In this document: in pieces, positions 27,948-36,515 of the stretch
How the letters are laid out: each line of letters starts with the position of its first letter
Position numbering within the stretch: position 1 is the first letter of the stretch
DNA from: Flavobacteriaceae bacterium GF1
GTDB lineage: Bacteria; Bacteroidota; Bacteroidia; Flavobacteriales; Flavobacteriaceae
Direction of reading: 5' to 3'
DNA length: 64,000 nucleotides
Assembly: GCA_009797885.1 (NCBI GenBank)
Contig: WNKP01000015.1
Location: 57,083-121,082 of the forward strand
Notes under the pieces: model-generated
What the model saw: only the letters and a program-made list of their open reading frames with translations
Told to the model about the DNA's origin: nothing
Databases searched by the model: none
Program-made: the position numbers and the translations under genes

Positions 27948-28391
27948 TTAATGCGTCGAATTCCCCCGGATCAAAATTTTGAACATTTCGGAATTTTTGG
28001 TTTTACGTTCGGTAAACCCATATTTTTTATACAGTTCCCGTGTTTCCCTTGTGGCCATTACCCCAATATAAGCGTGTCTTGATGCTCCCGTTTCGAAAAA
28101 GCTTTCGATATGGTCCATGATCAGCTTGCCAACCCTTTTGCTATTGTAGTTTGGATGGACGATCAAATCCTGGATATTGAAATAGATGGCCCCATCACCA
28201 ACAACCCTGCCTATTCCTATCACATTGGGGCCATCCGAAACCACAACACAATGGACTTCTTTTCCGAAAGCGGCTTTTTCAAATTGATTCCCAACGGTAT
28301 ACCAATCGGATTGATTCCTTAAAGACCGATACTCCTCCTGGCTTGGGGAGCGCTTTTCCACATGTAATTTTACACCTTCTTCAATTGTCAT
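27948..28391 (-). CDS. GNAT-family N-acetyltransferase
   Basis: From the ATG at 28391 the protein has 147 residues (MTIEEGVKLHVEKRS). An upstream in-frame ATG at 28526 would add 45 residues of poor quality. The GNAT core is clear: IGIGRVVGDGAIYFNIQDLIVHP with the acceptor-proximal strand, a basic SKRVGKLIM stretch at the acetyl-CoA pyrophosphate site, and LYKKYGFTERK at the end. The substrate amine is unknown. Confidence 0.82.
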   Translation of the reverse strand: MTIEEGVKLHVEKRSPSQEEYRSLRNQSDWYTVGNQFEKAAFGKEVHCVVVSDGPNVIGIGRVVGDGAIYFNIQDLIVHPNYNSKRVGKLIMDHIESFFETGASRHAYIGVMATRETRELYKKYGFTERKTKNSEMFKILIRGNSTH

Positions 28392-28564
28392 TTCAATAAC
28401 CCATTTTTTTTTGAAGTTTTTTAAAAGGAAAAAATTCATTCCTATCCTTTTTAATGACCAGGGGAGACGTTTAGAATCGGACCCCTGGCCATTGCTCAAC
28501 CCAACACAAATCCATCTCTTTGGCACAGCATTGATCAGTGCATTTTGGGTTTGTTTTCACTTTT

Positions 28565-29740
28565 TTAAAAGCTATATCTGAATCTCAGGAATATGCTGTT
28601 TCCCAGATTTCTAAATTCATCCTCCTGTTTCCCGTAGAAAATTTGACCCGTAACATCAAAGTCCCAGTTTTGGGAAATGTTATAAGTGAATTGTGGCGTT
28701 AGGAAAACGGAGTTCAGATCCACGGCATAGATAGAGGCCATCGACCCCGTAATGGCAGGCGTAAAGGTCTTGGAAAACTGACCAAATAAGGACCATTTGT
28801 TTGGCATTAGGTTTTTGGCATCTATCGTAGCATTGTTCATTAGGGAACCCCCGAAAAAATCAACATTGCCCACCCCATCGCTATTGTAAAGTGTTGAGAT
28901 ATTGATGGAAATGTCATTGGCGAAGTAATAATCAAATGAAATGGACCCAACAAGGGCATTGTTCCCCTCAGAACGGTCGTTCGGCATAAAATAGCTTAGC
29001 TCCCCTTTAAAACCTACGTCCTTAATAACCCCTTCCCATCCTATTCCCAGCGTAAGGTCGTTCAAAAACTTGGCTGCTATGAGTTGAAAGTCGTACTGGT
29101 GTTTATTGAAGTTGTACTTAATGGCCACCGTGTTTTCCCTCCATACTTTCGCATAACTGATGGCAAATTCAAAACTGGAATCCCCAGAGGTAAAATACTT
29201 TGCCCTTAACGCATCTGCCCCCGGGCGTTCTTCATAATCAAAATCCAAAAAATTATAGGCATTGAAAAGATCGTTGGGGTTCCAAACCAAATTCTTTCCC
29301 CAATTTATACGTTGGCGCCCTATGACCAACTGCCATTTTTCTTTGTGATAATCCACGTATAGGCGGTCTATTGTCGAAAGCATGAGTATTGCCGGTTCAT
29401 GAATCAACAGGGCATCCAGGTTGATATCCTGGTTGGGGTTCTCCACGGATTGGACAAAGTTTGGAAAGGACCTAACCGAAGCACCCCAAAATACCCTGTT
29501 GCGCAGTTCGAGGCCCAAGGTGAAATCATCATTGGCATACAACCTCATATTCGTCCGGTTATGGATGAGGTTATCGTTGGCAATACTATCCAACGAAATG
29601 AAACTGGAGGTATTTAAAAATTTCACATAACCGGATACATTCAAGTGGTCCGAAGCCCAGTTTTGTTTGTCCTGCGCCGCCAAGTTGATGACCAATGCAA
29701 AACCCAGAATACAGAAAACTATGTGCTTTTTTGGTCTCAA
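28565..29740 (-). CDS. outer-membrane beta-barrel of the TetR/LolA/FtsX operon
   Basis: The 391-residue protein has a signal peptide (residues 1-22) and a porin-like barrel. It ends in FLRFRYSF, a classical outer-membrane C-terminus. The segment WQLVIGRQRINWGKNLVWNP followed by a PGADALR stretch is reminiscent of DUF1302-type barrels found beside lipid-transport genes in Proteobacteria. The gene overlaps the ATPase gene by 4 nt, so it belongs to the transporter operon and is the natural outer-membrane exit or receptor. The substrate is not known. Confidence 0.78.
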   Translation of the reverse strand: MRPKKHIVFCILGFALVINLAAQDKQNWASDHLNVSGYVKFLNTSSFISLDSIANDNLIHNRTNMRLYANDDFTLGLELRNRVFWGASVRSFPNFVQSVENPNQDINLDALLIHEPAILMLSTIDRLYVDYHKEKWQLVIGRQRINWGKNLVWNPNDLFNAYNFLDFDYEERPGADALRAKYFTSGDSSFEFAISYAKVWRENTVAIKYNFNKHQYDFQLIAAKFLNDLTLGIGWEGVIKDVGFKGELSYFMPNDRSEGNNALVGSISFDYYFANDISINISTLYNSDGVGNVDFFGGSLMNNATIDAKNLMPNKWSLFGQFSKTFTPAITGSMASIYAVDLNSVFLTPQFTYNISQNWDFDVTGQIFYGKQEDEFRNLGNSIFLRFRYSF

Positions 29741-30429
29741 TTTGATTGTAAAACGTCTGCTATAATTTTACCGTCTTCCAGGGTAACCACTCGACGGGCA
29801 CGGTCAATGACCCTTTGATCATGTGTGGAAAAAATAAAGGTGATCCCCTCTTTTTCGTTGAGCTGCTCCATAATGTCCAAAAGGTCCGATGTGGATTTTG
29901 AATCCAAATTGGCGGTTGGTTCATCTGCCAGAACGAATTTGGGTCGGGATGCCAATGCCCTGGCCACGGCAATGCGTTGTTGCTGGCCCCCACTCATTTC
30001 AGCAGGGCGTTTTAAGGCCTGGTTTTCCAAGCCAACCGATTTAAGCAACTCAGCGACGCGTTTATCGATCGCTTCTTGTGGTTCATGTTGCAAAAGCATA
30101 ATAAAGCCAATATTCTCTTTTGCGTTGAGTACAGGAATTAAATTGTAGGCCTGAAACACAAAACCTATATGTTGTAATCTGAAGTTGATCCGTTCATTTT
30201 CTTTCAACGCAATGATGTCAACTTCATTTACGAGCACATTTCCTGAATGGGGCTGGTCCAAACCACCGATAATATTGAGCAACGTACTTTTTCCGGAGCC
30301 AGAAGGGCCGACAATGGCGGTAAATTCGCCTTTAGCAATGGTCAGGGACAAACCATTCAATGCCCGTACTTCATTTCCCTTACCTTCATTGTAGACCTTT
30401 GTCAGATTTTCTGTTTGTATAACGTTCAT
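29737..30429 (-). CDS. LolD/MacB-type ABC transporter ATPase
   Basis: The 230-residue ATPase has Walker A GPSGSGKST at residues 41-49, a Q-loop in FVFQAYNL, the signature MSGGQQQR, Walker B FVLADEPTANLD, and the switch His in FSTHD. This is the LolD/MacB/FtsE group that pairs with FtsX-type permeases, and two such permeases lie immediately upstream. It powers mechanotransmission-type transport across the inner membrane rather than classic import. It overlaps the barrel gene by 4 nt. Confidence 0.93.
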   Translation of the reverse strand: MNVIQTENLTKVYNEGKGNEVRALNGLSLTIAKGEFTAIVGPSGSGKSTLLNIIGGLDQPHSGNVLVNEVDIIALKENERINFRLQHIGFVFQAYNLIPVLNAKENIGFIMLLQHEPQEAIDKRVAELLKSVGLENQALKRPAEMSGGQQQRIAVARALASRPKFVLADEPTANLDSKSTSDLLDIMEQLNEKEGITFIFSTHDQRVIDRARRVVTLEDGKIIADVLQSN

Positions 30430-30469
30430 TTTGTTCGTCTTTTAGTAATAATTCTGATATATCCCTTTT

Positions 30470-31681
30470 TTAAATCGCTTTAACGGCTTCCGCCGGATTT
30501 AGTTTCACCGCCCTTCTTGCCGGAACCACGGCTGCTATCAATGTCACGGCAAGGGTCATTAAAGTGATGTTCAAATACAGCACGGATGGTAGTTTTGTGT
30601 GTACTCTGGAACCCATCCCGAAGCTTTCCAATCCTTTGCCCACGGCAGAAAGATCAATACCGTGCGTACCAAAATGTTCTATGGTCCAAAGGGACAATAT
30701 AACCCCTAGGGGTGCTGCTATAAGGGCCAGGAACAGTGTTTCAAGAATAATCATGGCAAATACTTTTCGCCTGTCCATACCAACGGAAAGCAACATGCCT
30801 ATTTCCCTTTTTCGTTCTAAAACCGCCATGAGCATGGTATTCACAATTCCAAAAGTCAGGGCCAGCAAAATGATACCCATAAAGATGTAAATGAAGTTAC
30901 TCATGGTCTTTTGGGCATAACCCAATTCCGGTGCCAACTCGTCCCAACTTTCTACCAAATTAGTTGTAGTGATTTGATTTTTGACCGGTACGGTCTCGTT
31001 GATATTATTGCACAGAATGGCAATTTCATGGTAGTTGCCATGTAAACCGACGAGTGGGGCCAAGTCCTCATATTTTACAAATACATTTCCCTCGTCAAAT
31101 GAGCTGTTTACCGTTTTAAAGATGCCTTCTATCCTAAAACTCGTGGCTATGGTATTGTTACTGGAATCCTGAAAGTTGAGCACAACTTTTGAGTTGACTT
31201 TTGCCCCTAACTTACTAGCCAGTTTTTCGCCGATTACGATTGGATTTCTCTTTAGTTGGTGCAAGTAGGTGCCTTGCACCAATCTTTTGGAAATATCCGT
31301 GACGGTTTTTTCTTCTTCTGGAAATACCCCCATGATTTTCACGCCGTAATTACCATGGGCCGTAGATGCCATTCCTTGCAATACCAAACGCTTGGAATAT
31401 GCGGTTACCTGTGCCGTAGTATCCAATTGCCGAACTAAGGTTTTACTGTCCGCAATGGTATCCTTTTTATCAAAATTCTCGAGAAAACCGGCATTGTGTA
31501 CTTGGATATGGGAAAGAAAGGTGTCAATCGAACTCTTTAAACGTTGTTCGTTCAATCCTGCTGTCATGGCCATGATAAATAGTCCGGACCAGATGCCTAA
31601 AACTATGGAAACTATGACAATACCGCTTCGGAGCTTATTTCTCCAAACGTTCCTCCATGCTATTTGTAGTAATGTTTTCAT
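30470..31681 (-). CDS. FtsX/LolC-type ABC permease (second of a pair)
   Basis: The 403-residue permease has one N-terminal helix (about 18-40), a periplasmic domain of 230 residues, and three C-terminal helices (about 265-390). The last cytoplasmic stretch VPARRAVKLNPAEAVKAI is the FtsX-family ending, and ERKREIGMLLSVG is the coupling-helix motif. It is the same length as its upstream neighbour, indicating ancestral duplication. The pair would form a LolCE-like heterodimer with the LolD-like ATPase. The gap to the upstream permease is 12 nt. Confidence 0.92.
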   Translation of the reverse strand: MKTLLQIAWRNVWRNKLRSGIVIVSIVLGIWSGLFIMAMTAGLNEQRLKSSIDTFLSHIQVHNAGFLENFDKKDTIADSKTLVRQLDTTAQVTAYSKRLVLQGMASTAHGNYGVKIMGVFPEEEKTVTDISKRLVQGTYLHQLKRNPIVIGEKLASKLGAKVNSKVVLNFQDSSNNTIATSFRIEGIFKTVNSSFDEGNVFVKYEDLAPLVGLHGNYHEIAILCNNINETVPVKNQITTTNLVESWDELAPELGYAQKTMSNFIYIFMGIILLALTFGIVNTMLMAVLERKREIGMLLSVGMDRRKVFAMIILETLFLALIAAPLGVILSLWTIEHFGTHGIDLSAVGKGLESFGMGSRVHTKLPSVLYLNITLMTLAVTLIAAVVPARRAVKLNPAEAVKAI

Positions 31682-31693
31682 TATAGTACAGAT

Positions 31694-32905
31694 TTAGCCC
31701 CTCATGGCTTCAAGTGGTCTCAGTTTTTTGATGATTGCAATAGGATAAAGGGATACGAGCAGGGCAATGAAAAAAATAAGGGATGCATGGACCAAGGGAA
31801 GATCGGGCTGTATGTAAAAAGGGATTTCAGCACTAAAACCAAAGGTTTCCATCATTTCTGCTTCCGTGCCCGGTAATACCAGGGGATCGTAATGTTTCCA
31901 TAACATGATGGGATAGGCCAAAAGCACGCCGGCCAGTACGCCCAATAGGGACAAAATGATGGTTTCCATAAATACCATGAGCATGAGCTTCCCTTTTTTC
32001 ATACCTATGGAGACCAACACGCCAAATTCATACTTTCGCTCTTGGGTCATCATGAGCACCGTACCAAAAATTCCGAAAATGAGAATCATATAAAGGATGC
32101 CCACCATCAACAATCCACCAATACTATCGGCCAAAATGGTTTGTTGCAGCTCTGGCATCATTTCTTGCCAGTTCATGATTTCAAAGTTGTCGTCCAACTT
32201 ACCTGAGATGGCCTCTTGTACCGACTTTAGGCGGGCATTGTCTTTCTTATCGATGACAAGGCTGGTGGCTATTCCGTTGGCACTAAAGAGATCCTGGGCG
32301 CCTTCCAGGGATAGTAATGCCGTGGCCTTGTTCAATGTTGGATTTTTAAGATCGATAATACCTGAAACACGAAATTTATCCGCAGCCAACATACCATGGT
32401 AGCCTTGCCCCATGAACACAACGGTGTCATTTATACCTGTTTTGAAATAGGACGCCACTCCTTTCCCCAAAATGATATCCTTTGGATTTTGGGGAAGTGT
32501 GCCCTTTACCAGCTTTGCATCCAGATCCTGTAGCTTTTGCTCTTGTTCAAAATCCAATCCGTTCAGTCCTATGACCTTTGTTAGATCTCCTACTGATAGC
32601 AATCCATAATTTTCCAATCGGGGCAACAAGGCCTCTACACCTTTTGTATTCAACACTTTAGTGATCAAACTATCGGTCATGACCATCGCCTTATCGATGG
32701 AACGTTTATCCCAATATCCATCTTCATGTATCTGAATATATCCTGTATAAGAACCTACTACATTGTCTATCATGCTTTTATAGGTTCCCAATTGTACAGA
32801 ACGCATCATTAGGGAAAGGAATACCGCAATTAAGATGGAAGCGGTCGTAATGACACTTCTTTTTTTGTTTCGCCAAATATTTCGCCAGGCAATTTTTAGA
32901 ATCAC
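31694..32905 (-). CDS. FtsX/LolE-type ABC permease (first of a pair)
   Basis: This permease has 403 residues and the same FtsX layout: N-terminal helix, large periplasmic domain, three C-terminal helices. The coupling motif is ERKYEFGVLVSIG and the end reads IIKKLRPLEAMRG. It has diverged clearly from the other permease in the periplasmic domain. That fits a heterodimer in which one subunit recruits a periplasmic carrier, as LolC recruits LolA. It is 18 nt downstream of the LolA-like gene. Confidence 0.92.
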   Translation of the reverse strand: MILKIAWRNIWRNKKRSVITTASILIAVFLSLMMRSVQLGTYKSMIDNVVGSYTGYIQIHEDGYWDKRSIDKAMVMTDSLITKVLNTKGVEALLPRLENYGLLSVGDLTKVIGLNGLDFEQEQKLQDLDAKLVKGTLPQNPKDIILGKGVASYFKTGINDTVVFMGQGYHGMLAADKFRVSGIIDLKNPTLNKATALLSLEGAQDLFSANGIATSLVIDKKDNARLKSVQEAISGKLDDNFEIMNWQEMMPELQQTILADSIGGLLMVGILYMILIFGIFGTVLMMTQERKYEFGVLVSIGMKKGKLMLMVFMETIILSLLGVLAGVLLAYPIMLWKHYDPLVLPGTEAEMMETFGFSAEIPFYIQPDLPLVHASLIFFIALLVSLYPIAIIKKLRPLEAMRG

Positions 32906-32923
32906 TGGTTTACCATTTAAGGA

Positions 32924-33664
32924 TTAGTGGATACGCTTCATATAATTTGTGGTGAAGTATTCATCAGGGATGTCCATATCAAACTTCCACTGGTTATACG
33001 TAATCACGGTAGATTGCCCCGGTTTGTCCACGGGCTTAACGGTCAGTTTTGAAGGGAGTAGCTTGCCATCAAACGTCTTGACCTGTGAACCCACCATTTG
33101 GTTCACTAAAAAAAGATCTTCGTCATAATAATCCGTTTGCATCTGCATATACTCCTTTTTATCGATCCAGATGATAATCTTTCCCCAGACAACAGCGGCA
33201 TTGGGTTTTGGAGTCAGTTCAATTTTCCAACAGGGGTAGCCTTCCTTTTCTTCTTCACCAATGATTTTTTTGGTGTAATCGGTTACCAAAGAAGATTGTT
33301 TGATCAAATCATCATTGGTCAGGTCCGTTCCCATCCAATTTTGCAGCATCATTGAAGGAGGGAACTTTATGGTCCTTTCCAGCGTAAGGAGGTAATTCCA
33401 AACCTCTTTTTCCCGCATTAGAAATACGGTGCCCCTTTCCTTTGCTGGACTTGTTATAACGGAAACGGAATGATCGGAGCCCCTGGTCCATCCCTTCATT
33501 TTCATTTCTTTGGACCATTTTGGCCGAATGATATCAATGGTCAGTTCCGTATAGGAAGACGTTCCCCTTAATTTGTCATCGGATGTTTTGACAATTTCAT
33601 CAGCGGTTTGACCGAATGAAATGGATGTCATCACCATAAAAACGACTACTATCTTTAATTTCAT
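32924..33664 (-). CDS. LolA-like outer membrane lipoprotein-sorting protein
   Basis: The 246-residue protein has a signal peptide (residues 1-18). It matches the group annotated as outer membrane lipoprotein-sorting proteins, with a half-barrel for acyl chains: SYTELTIDIIRPKWSKEMKMKGW pattern, SVITSPAKERGTVFL, then WNYLLTLERTIKFPPSMM. These are usually a carrier between inner and outer membrane. The gene overlaps the upstream TetR stop by 4 nt and is followed by the permease pair. It is distinct from housekeeping LolA, which is normally elsewhere. Confidence 0.88.
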   Translation of the reverse strand: MKLKIVVVFMVMTSISFGQTADEIVKTSDDKLRGTSSYTELTIDIIRPKWSKEMKMKGWTRGSDHSVSVITSPAKERGTVFLMREKEVWNYLLTLERTIKFPPSMMLQNWMGTDLTNDDLIKQSSLVTDYTKKIIGEEEKEGYPCWKIELTPKPNAAVVWGKIIIWIDKKEYMQMQTDYYDEDLFLVNQMVGSQVKTFDGKLLPSKLTVKPVDKPGQSTVITYNQWKFDMDIPDEYFTTNYMKRIH

Positions 33665-34263
33665 TGCTCTTCATTTTTTTGGTTCATATAACCATTAATA
33701 ATATTTTCCTTGATTTTTTTCAGGGGATAGCTGTCACCAAAAACCATGTATTGAATGCCTATCCCATCAATCAATGCCCCAAGTTTGAAAGCTTCGTTTT
33801 CCGGATCCGGATGACCCATTGCAATAAAAAGTTCCTGTAGTTGCTGGGCCAGATCTTTGTAGATAGTGGAAATGGTTTGATGTACTGACGGGATGGACGC
33901 CACATGTATGGCCAGGGAAACGATTAGGCCCCACAATTCCTTCTTTTCTTCCAGCACGGTAAAGAATCCCTCAATCACTTCCCTGATAATTTCTTCAGGA
34001 TTAAGGTCTTTTAATCGATCTTCGGATAAGTTGAGATCCGTGGCCTCTTTCAAAACAAAGTCAATGGCGGCATTCAGTAGTTCCTCCTTGTTTTCAAAAT
34101 AGCTGTAAAGAAGGCCTTTGGACATCTTTACTTCCTTGGCAATATCACTTATTGAGGTATTGAAATAACCTCTTGTGGCAAATAAATGCAGTGCTTCGGA
34201 AACAATATGTTCCCTCTTTGCCTTTCTATGTGCAGCTAACTGCTCTTCTGTTCGTGGACTCAT
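33661..34263 (-). CDS. TetR-family regulator of the transporter operon
   Basis: The 200-residue protein has a standard TetR helix-turn-helix (ISDIAKEVKMSKGLLYSYFENKEELL in pattern, residues 36-65) and a C-terminal ligand domain with a final IDGIGIQYMVFGDSY helix. It is the first gene of the operon and overlaps the LolA-like gene by 4 nt. A near-perfect palindrome overlaps its own promoter, so autorepression of the entire transporter operon is likely. Inducers in this family are often lipophilic. Confidence 0.9.
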   Translation of the reverse strand: MSPRTEEQLAAHRKAKREHIVSEALHLFATRGYFNTSISDIAKEVKMSKGLLYSYFENKEELLNAAIDFVLKEATDLNLSEDRLKDLNPEEIIREVIEGFFTVLEEKKELWGLIVSLAIHVASIPSVHQTISTIYKDLAQQLQELFIAMGHPDPENEAFKLGALIDGIGIQYMVFGDSYPLKKIKENIINGYMNQKNEEQ

Positions 34264-34272
34264 TTTTTAAAA

Positions 34273-34293
34273 TTGAACGATCGGTCAAAATTA
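34273..34293 (-). promoter_or_regulatory. TetR operator overlapping a -7 element
   Basis: The 16-bp dyad TTGACCGA/TCGTTCAA (34288-34273 on the minus strand) has one mismatch between its half-sites and resembles the common TetR-family ACCGA operator. It overlaps TAATTTTG (34286-34293, minus strand), a TAnnTTTG -7 element. It ends 10 nt upstream of the tetR ATG. No clear -33 TTTG was found. Confidence 0.72.
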
Positions 34294-34581
34294 AAAAATA
34301 ATTGTATCTAAGAATAGCTTTGTGAATTATTTAACAGAAATAAAATGTTCCAAATAGGTCCTACGGTCGCTGTTGGATAAAGAAGGGAACAGGCTTTGGG
34401 GGCATAACAATACTGATGCCAATGCGCGTACCATATGTTGTTCAACGCACTGATTTCAATGGAGATTCAACTGGGAACGTGGGTTAGGAGGTAGTAATAG
34501 GATTCGGGCTCGATTCCCATTGATTTTATTAGCAGCTCAATTTTTCCTGGTAGGCACTATTCCGTGTGGGTTGTGGGTATC
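34294..34581. other. intergenic region without recognised features
   Basis: This stretch lies between the TetR promoter and the 3' end of the alpha/beta hydrolase gene. I see no protein-like frame and no strong terminator. Confidence 0.4.
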
Positions 34582-35415
34582 TTATTCCTCAATAAATCGT
34601 ATTGTCTTTGCTATGGATTCCTTGGAATCGGCTCCAATCCAGAACAAATGCCCCCATGTATTTTTGAGGATTTCAAGTCTTGAATTGGCAATCATTTCAT
34701 GTGCATGTTCGGCATGCGATAAAGGGACGGAATTGTCATTTTCACTATGGATAACCAGTGTGGGGCATTTGACTTTTCCGAGCACACTAGTGGTAAGGTT
34801 TTGGCGAATATCATTTAAAAAGCCCTGTCCGGAATTGTAATGGCTGAGGGCAAAAATCAATTCCTGAATGGCCTCTTTTTCCAATTTTCCAATGGGAAGT
34901 TTGGAAAACTGGGGGTAAAAGCTTCTGGCCATTGCTCGGGGAAATAGCTTTGAAAAGAGCCGTACCATTCCCCAGGTCATTTTTTCAATTTTGGGGTGAA
35001 ATATGACGTGTGCCGTTTTATACGTCCTCTCATTTTTATCAAGCCATTTCTTGGAAACTGCAGAAGCCAAAATCAATTTACGTACCCTGTTGGGGTAATT
35101 GGCGGCCAGCACAACCGCTGTAGGTCCGCCTGCGGAAACACCATAAACAATTACTGGTCCAACCGACAAAAAATCCAATAATTCTGCAATTAACTCCGCA
35201 GATTTTCTCGGGGTTCCATTACCATGTAAGGGAGTTCGACCATACCCAGGACGGGACGGGACAATCAATTGAAACTTTTCCAAATCGAAACCTTTATGGC
35301 AAAGCACCTCCTTACAGTTTGAATGTCCGCCGTGTACAAATACCACTGGGATCCCTGTCCCGATTGAGCGGTATTCAACATCTCCGAGTCCCGTGGTTAC
35401 TACTTTACCGTCCAT
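34582..35415 (-). CDS. alpha/beta hydrolase
   Basis: The 277-residue enzyme has the oxyanion HGG near residue 28, a nucleophile elbow GVSAGG (Ser94), the acid in HSENDNSVP and the catalytic His in NTWGHLFW. There is no signal peptide, so it is cytoplasmic. Homologues act as esterases, dehalogenases or C-C hydrolases; nothing here decides between them. It is a single gene with long non-coding flanks. Confidence 0.88.
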   Translation of the reverse strand: MDGKVVTTGLGDVEYRSIGTGIPVVFVHGGHSNCKEVLCHKGFDLEKFQLIVPSRPGYGRTPLHGNGTPRKSAELIAELLDFLSVGPVIVYGVSAGGPTAVVLAANYPNRVRKLILASAVSKKWLDKNERTYKTAHVIFHPKIEKMTWGMVRLFSKLFPRAMARSFYPQFSKLPIGKLEKEAIQELIFALSHYNSGQGFLNDIRQNLTTSVLGKVKCPTLVIHSENDNSVPLSHAEHAHEMIANSRLEILKNTWGHLFWIGADSKESIAKTIRFIEE

Positions 35416-35623
35416 TTGCGTTTATCATGCATTTCGGGTACAAGTAACTACAATAATTATGATTTTTCCCGACACATGGAATGGAATGAACTAATAAACG
35501 TGTTCATTCTCCGGAAAAAGGCTGAACATTTTTGTTTTGTTCCCATTTTTGGTCTTTTTAAGAGGTGTGAAGCCATTTGAAATTGAAGTAAAATCTAAAA
35601 TCTGAACAAAAACTATTAAAAAA

Positions 35624-35656
35624 ATGTAAATTTAATGTAAATTTAATGTAAATTTA
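35624..35656. repeat. three tandem copies of an 11-bp A+T-rich repeat
   Basis: ATGTAAATTTA is repeated exactly three times, head to tail. The period is close to one helical turn, so the copies would line up on one DNA face, which suits DNA bending or cooperative protein binding. The nearest genes are the alpha/beta hydrolase (starts 35415, pointing away) and the LRR gene (starts 36516). Confidence 0.85.
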
Positions 35657-36117
35657 CTGTATGGTTATTCGGATACATATCAAAGTTCCATACACCCGTA
35701 TTCATTTTTGGTATTCTAAACTTAACGTTTGGGGCAAGCTATATGCAAAAAAATACCGACAGTTTTTCTATTTTGCCCTGTTTTCATAAAACTGTGGAAC
35801 AACAGTTAAAGGCGTCCCCAATCCACACAAATAGCCGTCTTTCAAAATCTCTGGATAAATCCGTATTTCAGTTTTGTAATGGCAACAGAAATTTGATGTA
35901 GTCAATCTCCTTGCATACGCACTTTCAACCGAAATCCATGTGATGGTTTTGCTTCTTTGCAGCTATTCGGAAAACTTCATTATGGGGCAAAAGATAAAGC
36001 TCGCCCCGATTTAGTTTTTCATCCTATAAGGGAAATCCAAGCGGATCTAAATCAAGGTCTCAATTTGGGTTGTAATGGGACGAATGCGTTCTTCCCATTC
36101 GGGGTTTATCCTTCAAA

Positions 36118-36133
36118 TGACCTCGGCAGGATT
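36118..36133 (-). repeat. tRNA-Arg 3'-end copy A (candidate att scar)
   Basis: The 16 nt TGACCTCGGCAGGATT is identical to the 3' end of the tRNA-Arg at 41032-41105, from the T loop to the discriminator base. Downstream in tRNA sense, an imperfect hairpin (AATGGGA/TCCCATT, 36074-36099) follows after 18 nt. It marks the far boundary of the LRR segment. Confidence 0.75.
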
Positions 36134-36515
36134 TGGTCCTTGTTTCTGAAGTGCTATATTTTAAAGGATTTTTTAACCTAACAAAAATATGTTGACCAAT
36201 TTGTTGACGGTTTATTTGATTGTGATTGAAGTCATTTGACTTTCATTTCCAAAGTAAGAGTCTTAAATTTTAAAACAAAACCTATTTTGGAAGGAATAAA
36301 GCTACTGCTTCGGTGAAAAAAGCTACAAAACTTCTTTTTTAAAGCAACCTAAGCCTTGAAACGGCATCTTTTGTGCTACAGAAATGTCCATAAACATTAA
36401 CGGTTTGAACAAAATAAATGCCTCTTGAAATTGTTTTGATAAATATATACGAATTACGTATTTGAAATAATTTCAAACGTTCCAAAATCTTATGACAACC
36501 TAACCTACTTTGACC

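Larger units (their letters stand above)
35416..36515. other. 1.1 kb non-coding region upstream of the LRR gene
   Basis: No convincing gene is present; a 74-codon plus frame at 35957-36181 has poor composition. The stretch contains an 11-bp triple tandem repeat, a tRNA-Arg 3'-end copy at 36118-36133 and a weak hairpin beside it (36074-36099). The final part must hold the LRR-gene promoter, but I could not assign a full TTTG/TAnnTTTG pair. Confidence 0.5.

Noticed and set aside
35624..35656. Short tandem repeat considered as a CRISPR
   Set aside because: Units are contiguous with no spacers and far too short.
35957..36181. Plus-strand frame of 74 codons beside tRNA-Arg copy A
   Set aside because: It runs through the tRNA 3'-end copy and a hairpin, has no recognisable motif and poor composition.
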